Source: Blattamonas nauphoetae
Lineage: Eukaryota; Preaxostyla; Oxymonadida
Direction: 5' to 3'
DNA length: 64,000 nucleotides
Assembly: GCA_033064195.1 (NCBI GenBank)
Contig: JARBJD010000012.1
Span: 434,001-498,000, forward strand
Below are positions 43,441 through 56,500 of the stretch, in pieces. Made by a program: the position numbers and the translations under genes. The notes below the pieces were generated by a model. The model saw only the letters and a list, made by a program, of their open reading frames with translations. It was not told the origin of the DNA and did not search any database. The first letter of the stretch is position 1, and every line of letters begins with the position of its first letter.

Positions 43441-45908
43441 ATGGAAGGCAAAGCTCAATTCATCAATCTAGAACTCCTTATCAAAAGGACTTTCACAGAG
43501 TCACATGTCAATTCAACAGCTCCTGAGGAACTTCTTTCTGAACTTTATAAATCAACCCGCCTTGATCTGAGTAATGAAAGAATTTCTGTGATTACGAATC
43601 TCGAACTGTTCTCTCAGCTCAAAGCCCTCCATCTACAACATGTGTAGTTTTTCACATATCCTTACTTCCATCTCCCATCTTCTTCCCCATTTTTTGACGT
43701 TTAGAATGATATTTCCGACATTGACACCCTCGCAGTTTTATCATCACTCACCTACCTGTCACTCTCGCACAACAATATCGACGATATCTCTTCACTTACA
43801 GATCTACCTCTGGTGTTCCTTGATGTTTCGTACAACAAGATTGAGACACTAGATCGTATGGTTTTGTCGCTTCTCCCAAATTTCCTCCTAGCACACTTAC
43901 TTTCTCTCTCACCCTCGCTCTGTTATCTTCGCATTGAAGGAAATCCTGTTTCACATACACCACATCTCAGAGAAAAAGTCTTCCGATCTCTTTTATCGAT
44001 TTTCATCTCCCTCAGCTCATCAAACAGTACCCCCGCCTTCGCGTCCTCAACGGAATTCCCGTCACAAAGAAAGAACATTACCTTTATCGGAAAGGGCAGG
44101 ATATTCCCGATGAAGTCCTCTACCCGCAAGTTGAAGAAGATTCGACGGATGACGCTGAAGAAACTGACGAAGGTGATGAAGACGACACAGAATACTCGTG
44201 GACAACCGACGATGAAGCCGGGGACGAACAACTCAGGTCAAGAGCGGAGGCCAAAATAGCTGCATCACAACCACCTTCAAAGCCTCTTTTCCAGAAAGAC
44301 GACACAGACCTTTCATCGACACGACTCTTCCAGCGAACATCAGGGCAGAACACGCTGAACAGCACACTATCCTCAGTCCAGTCGCATTCACACATCAACG
44401 TCAAACTGGAGAACGAGATCCTTCCACCGAGTCGCTTTTCTGAAGCACCGTCCAAACAAGCGTTGAATGAGACGGCAAAAGGGAATGCGAAAGAGGGCCA
44501 TGACCAACTCGCTTTCACAACTCGAACGCAGAACGCGAAACAGCTCCTGTCGACACTCTCGAGCATCCAACAACCATCGATGACACCCGAAGAGGTGCAG
44601 AAAGAGTTGGATTCAATCAGAGAAATGCTGAAAGAGAAGAAACAGGAGATCATTCAAAACACGCGAAACAAAACAGAACTCAACGATCCCGTTTTTGCGT
44701 CGAAACTGAAGCAAGTGACGCAAATTGGGGAGCAACTCCAAGATGACGGAAAAAAGGAACATGAAGAGATTCGCCGAGAAGTGTTGGACGACAACAAAGT
44801 CAAGATGTCAGAAGCCATCCAAGACATGCTCAGCATCGCCAACGAGCGAGGGAGCGAGTTGATGCGCAGTTTCGAAGAGGACAGACAACTTTTGGAGAGA
44901 CTGAATGATGAAGCGCAGAAGATGGACAGTTTGGGCGGAGAGAAGAATCCTTTCCTCGGATTTGGACATGCTCTCACAGAAGATATCCCCGAAGATGAGT
45001 GGAGAAAGAAAGAAGAGGCTGAGATTGATGTTGGAGGCAGGAAATGGAAGATGGCAGAGGAGATGCAAGGGATTGAGCTTGTCCCACAGAGCATGAGGGA
45101 GAGAAAGAGATATTTCCCAAAAGCTGCCCCCCCTCGCGCGTCACCCCACTCAAAGAGCGCTGAAATGGAAGATGCTTACCAAGCCAAGCAGAAGGAACAG
45201 GCCGAACTGTTGAAGCTCCTCGGAGTGAAACCACCGCCTCCAAAGAAGATCGTCCTCCCGTCTCAGATTATTCAGAAGAGAGAGAACCTGAAGATGAAAG
45301 GCGATCTGGAGTCGTTCATCTCGAACATGCTCAACGACACCCAACCATTACCATCCACAGCCAGACCGTCATCCTCTCCTCTCACGTCGTCGACTCCTCT
45401 CTCACTTTCTCCGCTTCCAGCTTCGACTAAGCCACAAAACACACTCAACAAATCGTTGAACTCCACAAAGTCGAGTACTGCCTCTCGCAAAACACCAGCC
45501 ACGCAACGAACATCAATTCTTGATTCACACGCTATCGCTGTTCTCGAAGGGAAAACAAAACTTTATTCAACCGAACTCGGCGGGACAACGCGGCTCTCAG
45601 GAAGCATGTCTTCTCACTCATCCACCAGACCGACACAACCACTCTCACCTCGTCAGCCAGCCTCATCTCGAGGACAACCCACAGCACAGACAAAGACAGA
45701 ACCAAAACGGATTGCATCCCCTAAACAAAAAACAACAGCCAGACCGCCATCTCCAAAGCGAATCACAGGAACGACAGCTGCATCCAGAACACCAACAAAG
45801 CCAGGCAGCCCTGGTCTTGGACTGGCCGTGAGTGGAACTGGTATCAAAGAGAAAAGCCCTCAAACAGCAACAAGGAAGCCAGCAGTCCAACCAAAGTTGA
45901 AGCGATGA
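43441..45908 (+). CDS. Leucine-rich-repeat protein with long charged tail (LRRC46-like)
   Basis: 776 residues in four exons (43441-43641, 43705-43855, 43892-43977, 44016-45908). Residues about 20-160 are SDS22-type LRRs: LDLSNERISVITNLELFSQL, YLSLSHNNIDDISSLTDL, FLDVSYNKIETLD, LRIEGNPVS. They end in an LRR-cap (LIKQYPRLRVLNGIPVTKKE). The remaining 600 residues are acidic then coiled, with a Ser/Thr/Pro/Lys-rich tail. SDS22-type LRRs with an LRR cap occur in axonemal and ciliary proteins such as LRRC46 and dynein-associated LRR proteins; the exact orthologue cannot be fixed. It faces SSU72 from a divergent start 146 bp away and converges on the WDR49/64-like gene (62 bp between stops). Confidence 0.8.
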
Positions 45909-45970
45909 CTCTTAATTCATTCATTTCACTCATTTATTTACCAAAAAGATTCACAAAAGACAGCAATAAA

Positions 45971-48900
45971 TCATTCGGAATGCGAGAGAACCGGGCACGC
46001 ATCACAGAACTGGGTGTAGCGTCTGTCCCATTCTGAAGGATGAATGAAGAGAGAGAACAAACCTGCCTTTATTTTGCTGGCTGGAGGAAACGAAAGACTT
46101 TGCAGACGATACGGCCACTCCGACTTCTGACCAAGGGCGCTCAAAAACTCCCCATTCTCGGCAGAAAAGAAATAAACATAGCCAGCATGGTCAGACACAA
46201 TAAAGATATCACCCTTGTCGTCTACAATTGTGGTGACGGACGTGATAGTGTCAGCGAAGGCGAATAGCTCATCGACAGCCTCGTCGAGGATCGGACTGAA
46301 GTATGAAGGGCGATTCGATGTCGCATCCTCAAAAGTGAACGAGGAGAGGTTCAGTCCTCTTCGTGCTCTTGGCGAGACCGGCGTTGTAATGAAGAAGCCA
46401 TGCGCTGAAGACGACCTGCTCGTCGACCGCTTTTGACCATCCTCTGCAATGTACGAATTCCATCGCTTGATGATCTGCATTGTATTCGGCCACATTGTGA
46501 TGTCGATGAGATCCATGGTGAGGCCGTGGAGTTGAGGATCGAAGGCGAGTTCTTGTGTGGCATAAATGACGAGGAGTCTGGTTCCGCGAGAGTCAGTCGC
46601 GAACATGGTGGGAGCCGCTTCGATTGGGAAGTGGCCAACGAAAGACAACGATTGTGTCGAGAAAAGATGGATGAAGTGTTGATGTGTTGGGAGTTTCTCG
46701 GGAGCTTTTGTTGAATGGACGGATGGGAGGGTGGCGAGGGTTTGGTTGAGGGTTTGGCTCAGAGCAGCGATGGATTGTTGCTTTTCAGATTGTTTGATCT
46801 CTGGTGAGGAGTGCGATTCAGTGATGCACAACGTATTCATTGCCGAAACAAAAAACATGTTGTGAAAGACGAAAGGCTTGAGTGATGCTGGAGTGATGGT
46901 TGGCAAAGTTTCTGGGAAGAAGTCGCGAATGCTCTTTTGCGGAGTGCGGGCCGTCATCGGAGTAGTTTGCGAAGGGAAGACATGTCGGAGCACCAAAGCG
47001 ACGAAGGAGTCATTGTTAACCAACGCTTGAATGATGTTCACAATATGGGCCTGTCGATTGGTGAGAGGAAGATTCCACAGAAGAAGTGTACCCGTTCCAT
47101 CCAACGAGGCGAGCATGTCCTGGACAACGATTTTCATCTTCGAATCGTCTTTGTTGGAGAACAAGCACGAACAGGAGCCAGAAAAGGGAGTGCAAGCAGC
47201 AACTGAGATGATGTCCTGACCTTTGTGCCCCGTCAGAGAGATCCAGTTTGGTTCGATGTCTCTGAAGCTGAACACTTCCTTACTCGATGAAGACACCTTG
47301 GATCTGTTGAAAGTTGTGTTGTACAGCAGCCCCTGATAGTACGAAGAGAACACCAGTGTGGAATACCAGATCGGAGGGATCACAGCAGCAATGCATTCAG
47401 GGTTTGATCGACGAGTCTTCGACAAGGAGTGTGCGTTCACTGATTGATGATGTTGGCTGCCCATCTGATTTAATGAATCAGGTTTCACAGATTTTGGGAC
47501 AAGAAGCTCGAGTTGTTGCTCACCACTGTGGAAATTCCAATACGTCAGATTACCACGATGGTCGATGACAACGAGTGACCGTTGGAAGTGGTCGAGTCGA
47601 ACAGAAAAGATGGTTGAAGGTTGGAAAGGAAGAGTGAACGAAAAGAAGAGGACGTTGGTTCTCAGAGCGACGACATTCACGACGTAAGTCGAAGAGACAG
47701 TGATAACCTCTCCAAACGTGTGGGAGTACAAAGTAAAAAGGATGGGATGGAGGCGGAAGTGGAGGGAGACTTGCTGACGAACAGAATCCTGTGAAAGTTG
47801 AGGAGAGACAGAAAGGTGAGAGGGCTGCGGGGAGTGATGTTCAACCACTTTTCGACGCTCATCAAAGTCGGCTGTGGTGTCCAAGAAGTATCCCCTCACT
47901 CGCTCTGACGCTGCGTAAACGATGGAACGGCGCGACGAGAAAGCAGCCGACGAGAAGAGACTGTGTGCTTCGAAGCGGGAGGCAGAATCTGTGATTTGTT
48001 GGATCTTTTTGAATCCATTCATCTCCCACACGATGATCTCCATGTTTTCAGCAACCGAGAAAAGGAGATCTCTCTTCTCGTCGACAAAGCACCGCAGAAT
48101 GGGAGACGAATGTCCCTCGAGAGAGGCGAGAAGAGTGCCGTTCAGATGGTTGTACACAGAAATGGTGGATTCTGTTGTGACGGCAATGATCTGATTGCGA
48201 GATTTGTGCATCAGCATCCACACGAACCCAATCTGATTGATTCGTTTTTCCACAGCCTTCTCTTGTGGCGTGGCCACAGCCACTGAGACCATCTTCTGGC
48301 TGGGACTGGGGAGGTTTTCGCCTCGGTTGATGTGTGAGGAGAGCGGGGAGGGTTTCGACTGGAGCTGAATCTTCCGATGAATGCCCCATTTGGTGTATCT
48401 CATGTCGACAAAGACGATCGACCCGTCTGAAGAACAGGATGCAAAGATATCGGAAGAGACACAAACAATCTGGTTCACTCTGTCGTTGTGGAGTTTTGCT
48501 TTGGAGATGAACTGTCGAGGGCCTTTTGGCGAGAGCGGTTGGAGGAGGTGGACAGTCCCTTCGACGTCCCCCGCGAGGATGAGCTTGCTATCGTGCTCGC
48601 TGACAAAGTCCAACACATTCGTCGACAGGATGCGATCCAAGTTCTCCCTCTCATTCACCTGGAACGGAGAGATGTATTGAGGCGAGCGAGGATCGACCCA
48701 TTCTGAACGCCGTTCTTCCAGCTTCTCCATCCCAATCTCTCCCTGCGCTTCACGGATTCTGTATTCGATCACGTCTTTGAAGGTGTGGTACGCGCTGTGA
48801 GGTGTTAGAGAGAGTGACGTAATTTGATTGTTGGTGACGTATCGACCTTGCTCTCTCAGATCTGTCAGAGAATAAACAATCAGAGCGAACTGCGATGTGG

Positions 48901-51432
48901 CAACGAGGAAGCAGTTCAGATCCATCAGCGGAAGGAGAGCAGAGACCCACAATCCTTTCTTCAGAAACTGCTGCTGAGGAGCAATCGGTGTTTTCTTCAC
49001 ATTGATGTTTCGTGATGGTGGCCGAATGCTTCTGTGTTGGGAGTCATGTGAAGGCGGCAGTGGGCGACCTGGCTTCGAGGTTGGGTGCAGACTGAAGATC
49101 CCACCCTCTCGGTCAGTGTAGTACTTGAGCTCTTTCAGCTTGTCGTCGTTCATCGTGCCTTTCTTCATTCGCTGGGGACGAGGAACATCTGGTTGGAGCA
49201 ATACCTCTCCACGCTGCTTCTCCCGCATCTTCACATGTGCAAGATAGATGCGAGCCCTTTCAATCTCCAGTTCTTCTGGTGTCAAGTATGTTTTATCATC
49301 GAGCTGTCGGATTTTCATCGAATCGAGAGGCCACACTCGCTCAGTCGTCGGCTCTTTCGTCATTGATTGGAGGAGCTTGTCATGGGTTGTCCTCTTCCGT
49401 TCCCTTCCATTTGCTTCATCAATTCGATCCTGTTCGACTTTGGTGAGTAGACGCCGAGTGCGCGCAGTGAGAGACGAATGGAATGGAGGGCGGAAGAAGT
49501 CTGGTTTCTGTTGGTCTGGCGTCAAGGCGATGGAGTCGTTTCCCAGGCGAGGAAGGATGGAGACATCGGGATCCGACGATCGGTGTGTCATGTCAGGATC
49601 TGAAGGCCGCTTCATGTCAGGCGAGCTGAACCTCTTTCTCTTGTTTGTGTTTGTGAAACGAGGGTTCAGTGTTGACTTTATCTTCTTCCGTCTCCTTCTT
49701 CTCGGCGATGATGAAACAGACCTGAAATTGACGTTGCTCCGATTCCGAGTGGGGGAGAGCAATGGAGAGATCATCAGCTTTCGTAGTCTTGGAAGATGGG
49801 CGAGCGAGTCTTCCACATGATCAGAATCGTCAGTGTCATGCCCGCGATCGGTCGAATGCGACGACAACTCGACACTATCTGTGTCAACAAAAGGATCGGC
49901 GAAACTATGCCGAACAGTTGGAGGTGGCCGATTGAACGATTGACTTCGACTGATATGCCGAAGAGAGACTTGAGGGGAACCGTGAAAGGTGTGATGCTTT
50001 TTGAATGTGGGTGAGAGTGTTGGTATTGGTCGATCGGAGAGAGGAGGAGTGTCGAATGGCTGAGAAACGAGATGTTGTGTTTCCTTGTTTGATCCGATCG
50101 GAATGTCTCGACCGAGTCTGGTGATGAGCGAGCGCTGTTGGAATGTGGACGATCCGTGCGGAGAGGAGAGAGTTTGGGGAGATCTGTCCAACCTCTCAAC
50201 ATTCGAGGTCGAATTCCGAAGTGGTGTCGTCATGACATCGGGTGGATGAGGTTGAAAGGGATGAGTTGCAATCCCTGCGTCTCTTGGAGAATGGATTTTG
50301 TTTGGATTCGTTCTCGGAGTGGGTCTGGAGAGGCGAGGTGACACGAGGCCGGTTGGAGTTTTAACCAGAGAGAGTGTTGAAGGGCTTTCAGGAACAGAGA
50401 TAAGGCCCGTTGTTGCTGCAACGTCTCGTGTGGTGGTATTGCGTGATTGGTGTGTGCTGCCTGGTGCTGTGTTTGCGTACGATGTTTCGACGGATGGAAG
50501 TCGAGACCGTCTCGGCTCGGGCACAGGTTCCTCCATCTCATCTGGGTCGATTTCGAGCATTGACTTGTCTGGGGGGAGAAGAGTGACTTTGAGAGAATAG
50601 TCGCTTGCTTTGTAGATTTTGAGGACGTTGTCACGTCTGGAAAAATGAAGAAAAAATGATATACCCACAAGAGACTATCAGATCATCTCCTGGATTCCGA
50701 CCCTCAAACACTTCTAAAATCTCAATTTTGTCTTTATGTTCGATTGGGATCTTTTCTGGGAGAGGAATCAGACAATAATCCTTTCACGAGAGAATGAGAA
50801 GAAGACGAGATTATATACAAGAACTTCATTTGTGTCAAGTGAAAGAGTGAACTGAATGATAAAATCCAGCACTTCTTTCCACGGAACTTTCTTGTTATCG
50901 AGTGGATCGAGTGTTCTGAAGAAAGATTGGAGTTCACTAGGAGTACTTTGAACATATGGAAGCAATATTGAGACAAACTAGGAAAAATGAAACAATATAG
51001 TCGACATACAAGTCCCTCATCGACGTTCCCATCAGTGTACTCTGTTTCATGGATGAAGTCATCCACGAGGTGCTCTACAACATCGCGGGTGAGATTGGCA
51101 AAAATTTCTTTTCTAAAAGGTTTCCTACATCAAATAGTTAGTCGGATAATTGGAAAGAATTCGATACTCTTCCTTTAAGAGCGATTGTCTGAGAGTTGAT
51201 GATTTTTTTCTCTGTGGGAGACTTTGAAGAGAACTTCTGACGCTCTATCCAACAAAAAATGTAGTTATTGTCCCAGTATCACGGAATTTTTAGATAAGTA
51301 CAGTTAGTTTGATGAAAAAAGGAAAAAAGAAGAAACCGATTGTAGTTCAGACAATTGATCCAAGAGGAGAGAAGTATCGAGTGGTGGAATCACTGTACTG
51401 ATTGTTTCATTTAGATACACTGGAGAAATCAT
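45971..51432 (-). CDS. Giant EF-hand/WD40 protein, WDR49/WDR64-like
   Basis: 1,742 residues in six exons (51337-51432, 51168-51244, 51010-51124, 50819-50977, 50665-50780, 45971-50636), exact frame; introns 28-92 bp. Residues about 60-150 contain two EF-hand-like helices (YTDGNVDEGLFVSILLPYV, FFRTLDPLDNKKVPWKEVLDFI). WD40 repeats follow and are interrupted by a disordered, Ser/Pro/His-rich insert of about 350 residues after DDLIVSCGRDNVLKIYKASD. Later blades include LILAGDVEGTVHLLQPL, FASCSSDGSIVFVDMRY, ILRCFVDEKRDLLFSVAENMEIIVWEM, LASLDGTGTLLLWNL and DIFIVSDHAGYVYFFSAENG. An EF-hand pair before a double WD40 propeller is the WDR49/WDR64/WDY layout, found on axonemes of ciliated cells. That role is inferred here. 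Confidence 0.83.
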
Positions 51433-51855
51433 GATTTAAAGCTAGAATAATGAATTGGGGTTTTGATCCAACCTCAACAAAACATTCATCCAACAACCGA
51501 ACACTAAAAAAGGGATAAAACTTCGCATATTGGAGAGAAACCGGCACGAGTGGACTTTCTGGGCCAAAGGTGATCGAGGTGTGTTGTGACATTGTTGTTC
51601 ATCGAGGCTATTCTCTCGTAATAAATTGTCGAATATGGATGTGAACACGTTTTATTTTCAAAATGTTGAGAATACTGTCGAGATCGTCTCAGAGAATGTC
51701 ACAATCATTCGATCGTGTTTGATGAGGTCGATCGGCGAACTATATCACTTCATCTTTACGCTTTCTTGATTCATTTCAACTTTATGTCTCGTATTTTCTT
51801 ACAATTTTTCAAAACATAGCGATTGATCATGATGTATCGTGAAGTGACAATCTAT
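51433..51855. other. Intergenic, upstream of the WD40 gene
   Basis: About 420 bp with no recognised exon. It probably contains the promoter of the EF-hand/WD40 gene. Confidence 0.4.
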
Positions 51856-51857
51856 AC

Positions 51858-53311
51858 TGCCCGACACGACGACATGATCCGGCTGTAAAACGGTAGTAGT
51901 TTTCTGAATAGAGAGACAATGTGTTTCAATTTTCTATCAATGATAATTGAGAGAGGTAGACACCTTGTGACAAAAAATTGGACACCAAAAAATATGGAAT
52001 GACGTGAAAACTGTAAAACAAAATAAATGATGGACATGCTCTTCGCGACATGACACGTGATTCACTTCATCCTGTTCGATCCCTCGAACTTTAATTTTTT
52101 TCACTGTATGGTAGTAACACTCGAGGAGGCTGTCACTGAATGAGAGAACGCTGATTCCATTACTTTCTTGTGGGATCGAGTTCACACCTCACATGATTTT
52201 TTGACAAAGGAAGTCCAATGAGATGTAAATCGCATAATTTTCAAAAAGAATTGAAACGAGGGTTCACGAAATGTGTTTGATGAGGTTAAAGTCGGGAACG
52301 ATTGTTCGATGGTATTTCTGACCGATATTGACATGTTTGATTCTTGGAAGTATTATCGTTTTTCTTTTTCAACCAGCATGATCACTGAGAAGGACCCGTG
52401 AGTGGTGGAGAGGGTTCATCTTTGCTTGAGTGAGTTTTAGACGATAGTGTCATTGAATTGTTTTCCGTCAATGATCTCTTCCGTCACGACAAGTTTTCAG
52501 TTTCAACTAATCCCAGTACATCACCAAATCCCAAGTTTGCTGGGATGATCACACAACCCAGATTCTCAGCATGATGTGTCTTTTATCTTTATGACTTCTT
52601 GAATTTCTCTAGTCATCTCTCACACAGATTCTTCACATCGCCAAACCTACAAAGCTCATGAAAGAAACATTTAGAAAGAGTCTCATTTCCAAAGACGCAG
52701 CGATTTTGAAAATGATGGAGAAGAATGCGAGGAACTCTGTGCGATTTGTGAAGACCAAGTCGATACACTTTGACAAATCGTTGGAAGAAACAGTGTGATT
52801 TTTTGATTTTGATGTCTCTCTTTCGATGAACAGCTGAACTGTATGACGCCTTTTGAATCCAATTCGAACAGAATGCAAAGTCTTGATGGCTTCGTGCTGT
52901 GGCTGGCCTTTTCATTTCACGACTAACTGTTAATCGTCGGTGTTCGGCGCATCGGTGTCCTTGGATACTACCTTGACAGAGACATGGAGCGAGCGAGTTG
53001 ACAAGTGTCTTCCTTTTCCTTTTCTTCATTCAATCTGCTACTATCTTTCACTAGACATTCACCATCTGGGATCCATTCAGGAGTGATATCGGATATGAAT
53101 CACGTGTCATGTCGTTCGGAGTATGACCCCCTACAGTTGCATTTCACGTCATTCTATCTTATTTTTCATTGTTGTTCTTCCAAAAAATTCCAGGAGATGT
53201 CTACCCCAGTAAAGGTGAAGTGAGTGAAAAAGGAACTCTCTACTCTCACTTGTTCAATCAAAAAGCAAAAATTACAGCCGGATCAGGTCGTCGTGTCGGG
53301 CAGAATACTGC
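51858..53311. mobile_element. 1.45-kb long-inverted-repeat (foldback-type) element
   Basis: The ends are inverted copies: CTGCCCGACACGACGACATG then ATCCGGCTGTAA on the left (about 51860-51893), and the complement with one mismatch on the right (about 53275-53308). A second pair lies inward: CGACATGACACGTGATTCA near 52047 and its complement TGAATCACGTGTCATGTCG near 53093. Between them AATGACGTGAAA and GGTAGACA are also shared in inverted order. The arms are therefore about 220 bp, imperfect. The middle (52.2-53.0 kb) has no recognised gene. The ends differ from the 17-29 kb repeat family. Confidence 0.78.
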
Positions 53312-53350
53312 AGTTCTCCCTTCAAGACACCAATTTTTTGGAAGTGAACG

Positions 53351-53434
53351 TGCGGCGCGTTTAGCCTAGCGGTAGCCAACCCCTCTCTCAACTGTTGTAC
53401 TCACAGTTCGACTCCCGCCGAGCACAACTTTTTT
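53351..53434 (+). ncRNA. tRNA-like sequence with Pol III boxes (degenerate)
   Basis: A perfect A-box (TAGCCTAGCGG) and B-box (GTTCGACTCC) lie 45 bp apart, followed by a T6 run (53429-53434), the usual Pol III terminator. The flanks GTGC...GCAC can pair, but the D and T stems do not fold into a proper cloverleaf. It is probably a tRNA pseudogene or a SINE-type head rather than a working tRNA. It lies 40 bp past the end of the inverted-repeat element. Confidence 0.4.
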
Positions 53435-53552
53435 GCCACTACTTAGAGTTTTTTGGCCCAGAAAGTCCACCCTTGCCGAGAAACCTTCAAAAATAAGATA
53501 TCCGAAGATATGTGATGTGAAAAAAGACATAAAATGTGAATTAAGAGAGTGA

Positions 53553-56500
53553 CTAAACTTTTGAGTCGGGAGACGATAAAGACTGCGTGAAAGGAGCCAA
53601 AGAATTAAGAGCTTGATTGTAGAGAGGATTCCAGAGTACATCCAATTTCTTCTTCGCAGCTTCAGTTTGATAAGTGAGCTGGCGTTTGTCGTTGGACGGT
53701 CCTGCTTGGATGATCTGGGTGAGCATCGTCTTCTGCGAAACAAGACCCTGCAACTGCGTGTACAGTGCATCAGACTGCTTTGTCTTGTAACACCCGAATG
53801 CCGTATTCACTGTCTCAATTTCAGCGAGGATGACTGAAGCTGTTTGTTCGTCGAGGAGAGCGAACGAGGAGAGGCCGGAGACCATCGCCGACAGAATGGT
53901 TTGGAACATCCGTCGCATCAAGTCGTTGATGAACGAGTCAAACGTGTTTCCTGTTTTCTTTGCCTTTTTCTTCTTGTCTGACGAGGTGGCTGTTGATTGC
54001 GTGGATTTTGTCGCATTTTTGAGCGATTTTTGTGGTTTTGGGAAGTTCATCTTTGTTGGATTGGATACCACGGCTGAATCCTCGCCAATCGCTACACTTG
54101 CCCACTCAACATAGTGAACAACTTCTCTGAAATAGAGCGACACCTGCAGGAACGTCTGAGCGATGTATGAGCGCACTTTCTGCTGATGGTACGGTGCTTC
54201 ATTCAGCATCTCTCCATCCGCCATCGCTGGAGCAGTCTGGGTCTGCAACTGCGATGCCGATGCCGCTTGAAATTGAGTCTTGTCGCGCATCCCGCGAGTG
54301 ACGAGGGTGATCAGATCATCGGCTTTGGTGTGGAAGTAGAAGTCGAACATGAGGCGGTAGAGGAGATTGAAGGACTCCTTCACACTCGTCCACGCCTTTC
54401 CAAAGTAGAAGAACCTGTTTTCATCTTCGCTGAGACTGTTCGGAGTGAATGACAGAATCTGAATCTCGTCATGGGCAATGAGAGTCGTCTCGAAGCAAGC
54501 GAGTTGTCGCTCCTTCACGTCCAACACGATTGTGAGGAGGAAGAGCATCAGATTGCCAAAATAGTTGTTCCGCTCCTGCTGATTCATCAGAACAGGAAAC
54601 GGCACAGCCGTATCAAACGTGTGTGAGGGTTGGAAGAAGTCTTCGATGTGGACTGAGATGCCAGTGTTTTTGACAGAGAGGGTGTCTGTTTGAGCGTCAG
54701 CAATGCTTCGTTCTTCTTGAACAGCACTGTCCTCTTCGTTGATTTGGTCGTCTGTCTTCCATTGAGATAATGCGCGAGGTCTCTCTTCCGAATCCGATGG
54801 GCGGTGAGTGAATGAAACGCGGAGTGTGGTTTGTGGTTTGGGCTGTGGTGTGATGCTCCCTGGCCCGAGGATCGGCGTTGTCTGTGGTTGTGATTGGCTG
54901 CTGATGGAAGTGAATGACGACTGATTGACTCCGGTCTGGGTAAGTTGCGTGGTGGCAAGAGTCGATCGCGGTTTGTTTGGAGAGTCAACGTAATCACTCA
55001 TCTCGCTGTACCCGTCATCGTCGTCGTCATCCCGGCCAGACTTCCTCTTCTTCTTTTTGGTCACTCCGGTCTTCTTCAGGAAGGAGAATGTCTTTGGAGC
55101 ACCTGACACAGTTTGCGACATCTGCTGGTATCCCATCGACGCCAACGTTCGTTTGGCAGCCTCCTCGGCAATTGCTTTGTTTCGCTCCTTTTGGAGGAGA
55201 GCACTGTCTCGAGCGACAATCGGTGACGTTGGTTCGGTGAAGGATGGAGTGGTGGGGTAGGGCTTCGAGTGCACATCTGTTTCGTACATTTTGGGGTTAA
55301 AGATCGGTGAACGACCAGCTTGGAGCTGTTCGGGTTCAGACACTTCGCTATCGCTGCCGATCTGCGGTGATTCTGTGTTTGATCGGCGGACCATCCTCAT
55401 CTTGTTGTATCTGTCGGGAGCAACAAGTTTGGGACGAACACGTAGGCCTGTCGTTTCTGTCTGAGGAGAGTCCGGGACTTCTTGTTCGACGTTCGAGTGA
55501 GGGGGTTTGGTTTGTTCTGTTTTGGGAGGTTCGAGTGCAACCGTGTTGAGAACGCTTGCGGAGGATGTGAAGACTGATTGGTTCATTCCTTCTGAGATCC
55601 CATCGTCGTCTGCGGACCTGTCCGTCAGCTTCGTTGGTGGCTCATTCTTTTCAGATGTAGTCGTAGATGCCACTGACGCTGGGGCAGGCGGTGGAAGTGG
55701 TGGTGGATTGGCAGGTGAGATGGCTGTGTGCTTCGATGAGAGAACAGGCGTCGGCGGAGGTGGAGAGGCTTTCGGCGAAGAGGATGGAGCAGGTGGATTT
55801 TGGGTACTACGATTGACAGTGTTGGGGAGTCCATACTGTGGGAACGAGGAGAGATGCCTGGTCGAGTACTGAGAGATCTCAGTGAAGTATCCATGCATGC
55901 TGTCTGCGTACATCAGCAGCCCTTCGCAGATGTACATCCCCAGGCGGAGGATGAGTGGGCACGTGTTTGTGTTGTGGTTGGATGATTGGGTGATCACTCG
56001 CAGATCTCCGAGGGCGTAGTGAGTGGTGTTGATGACATCGGTCGAGTATTCTGACATCTCGATGATGTCGGAGTTCAGAGACGCGATCATGTCTGGAACA
56101 GGAACGCCCTCATCTCTGAAATTGTCATACGCTGAACGAAGACCAGGCGTGGTTGGATTTGAGGGAAGAGCGTCTTCGTCCTTCTTCTTTTTCACGATTG
56201 TCGGGACGGGTGTGCGAGGGTTGTGGAAAAAGGCGACGGCGTTTGGATCGGAACTGTTCTCGATCCACAGGGGATACACAAACATCGGATGAGACGGGGC
56301 GAGAGAGGTTGATTTTCCGACCGGAGTGGAGTCGCTTCCAGCGAGTGATGTGGTGAACGAGGGGTTGGTGAACTGGAGGTTGCTGATGGTTCCTCGGCGC
56401 TCTGGGAGGAGGGAGAGACGTTGACTCGATGTGATGGAATGTGCTGCGAATGATTGGCTCTGATTGGCCGAGTGATGGTCTGATCCCTTCTGCTGAACAT

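Noticed and set aside
52613-53029. 138-codon minus-strand frame inside the 1.45-kb inverted-repeat element
   Set aside because: Lys/Arg/Cys/His-biased composition without any motif, and nothing in the three frames of the opposite strand is better. It is not called a gene.
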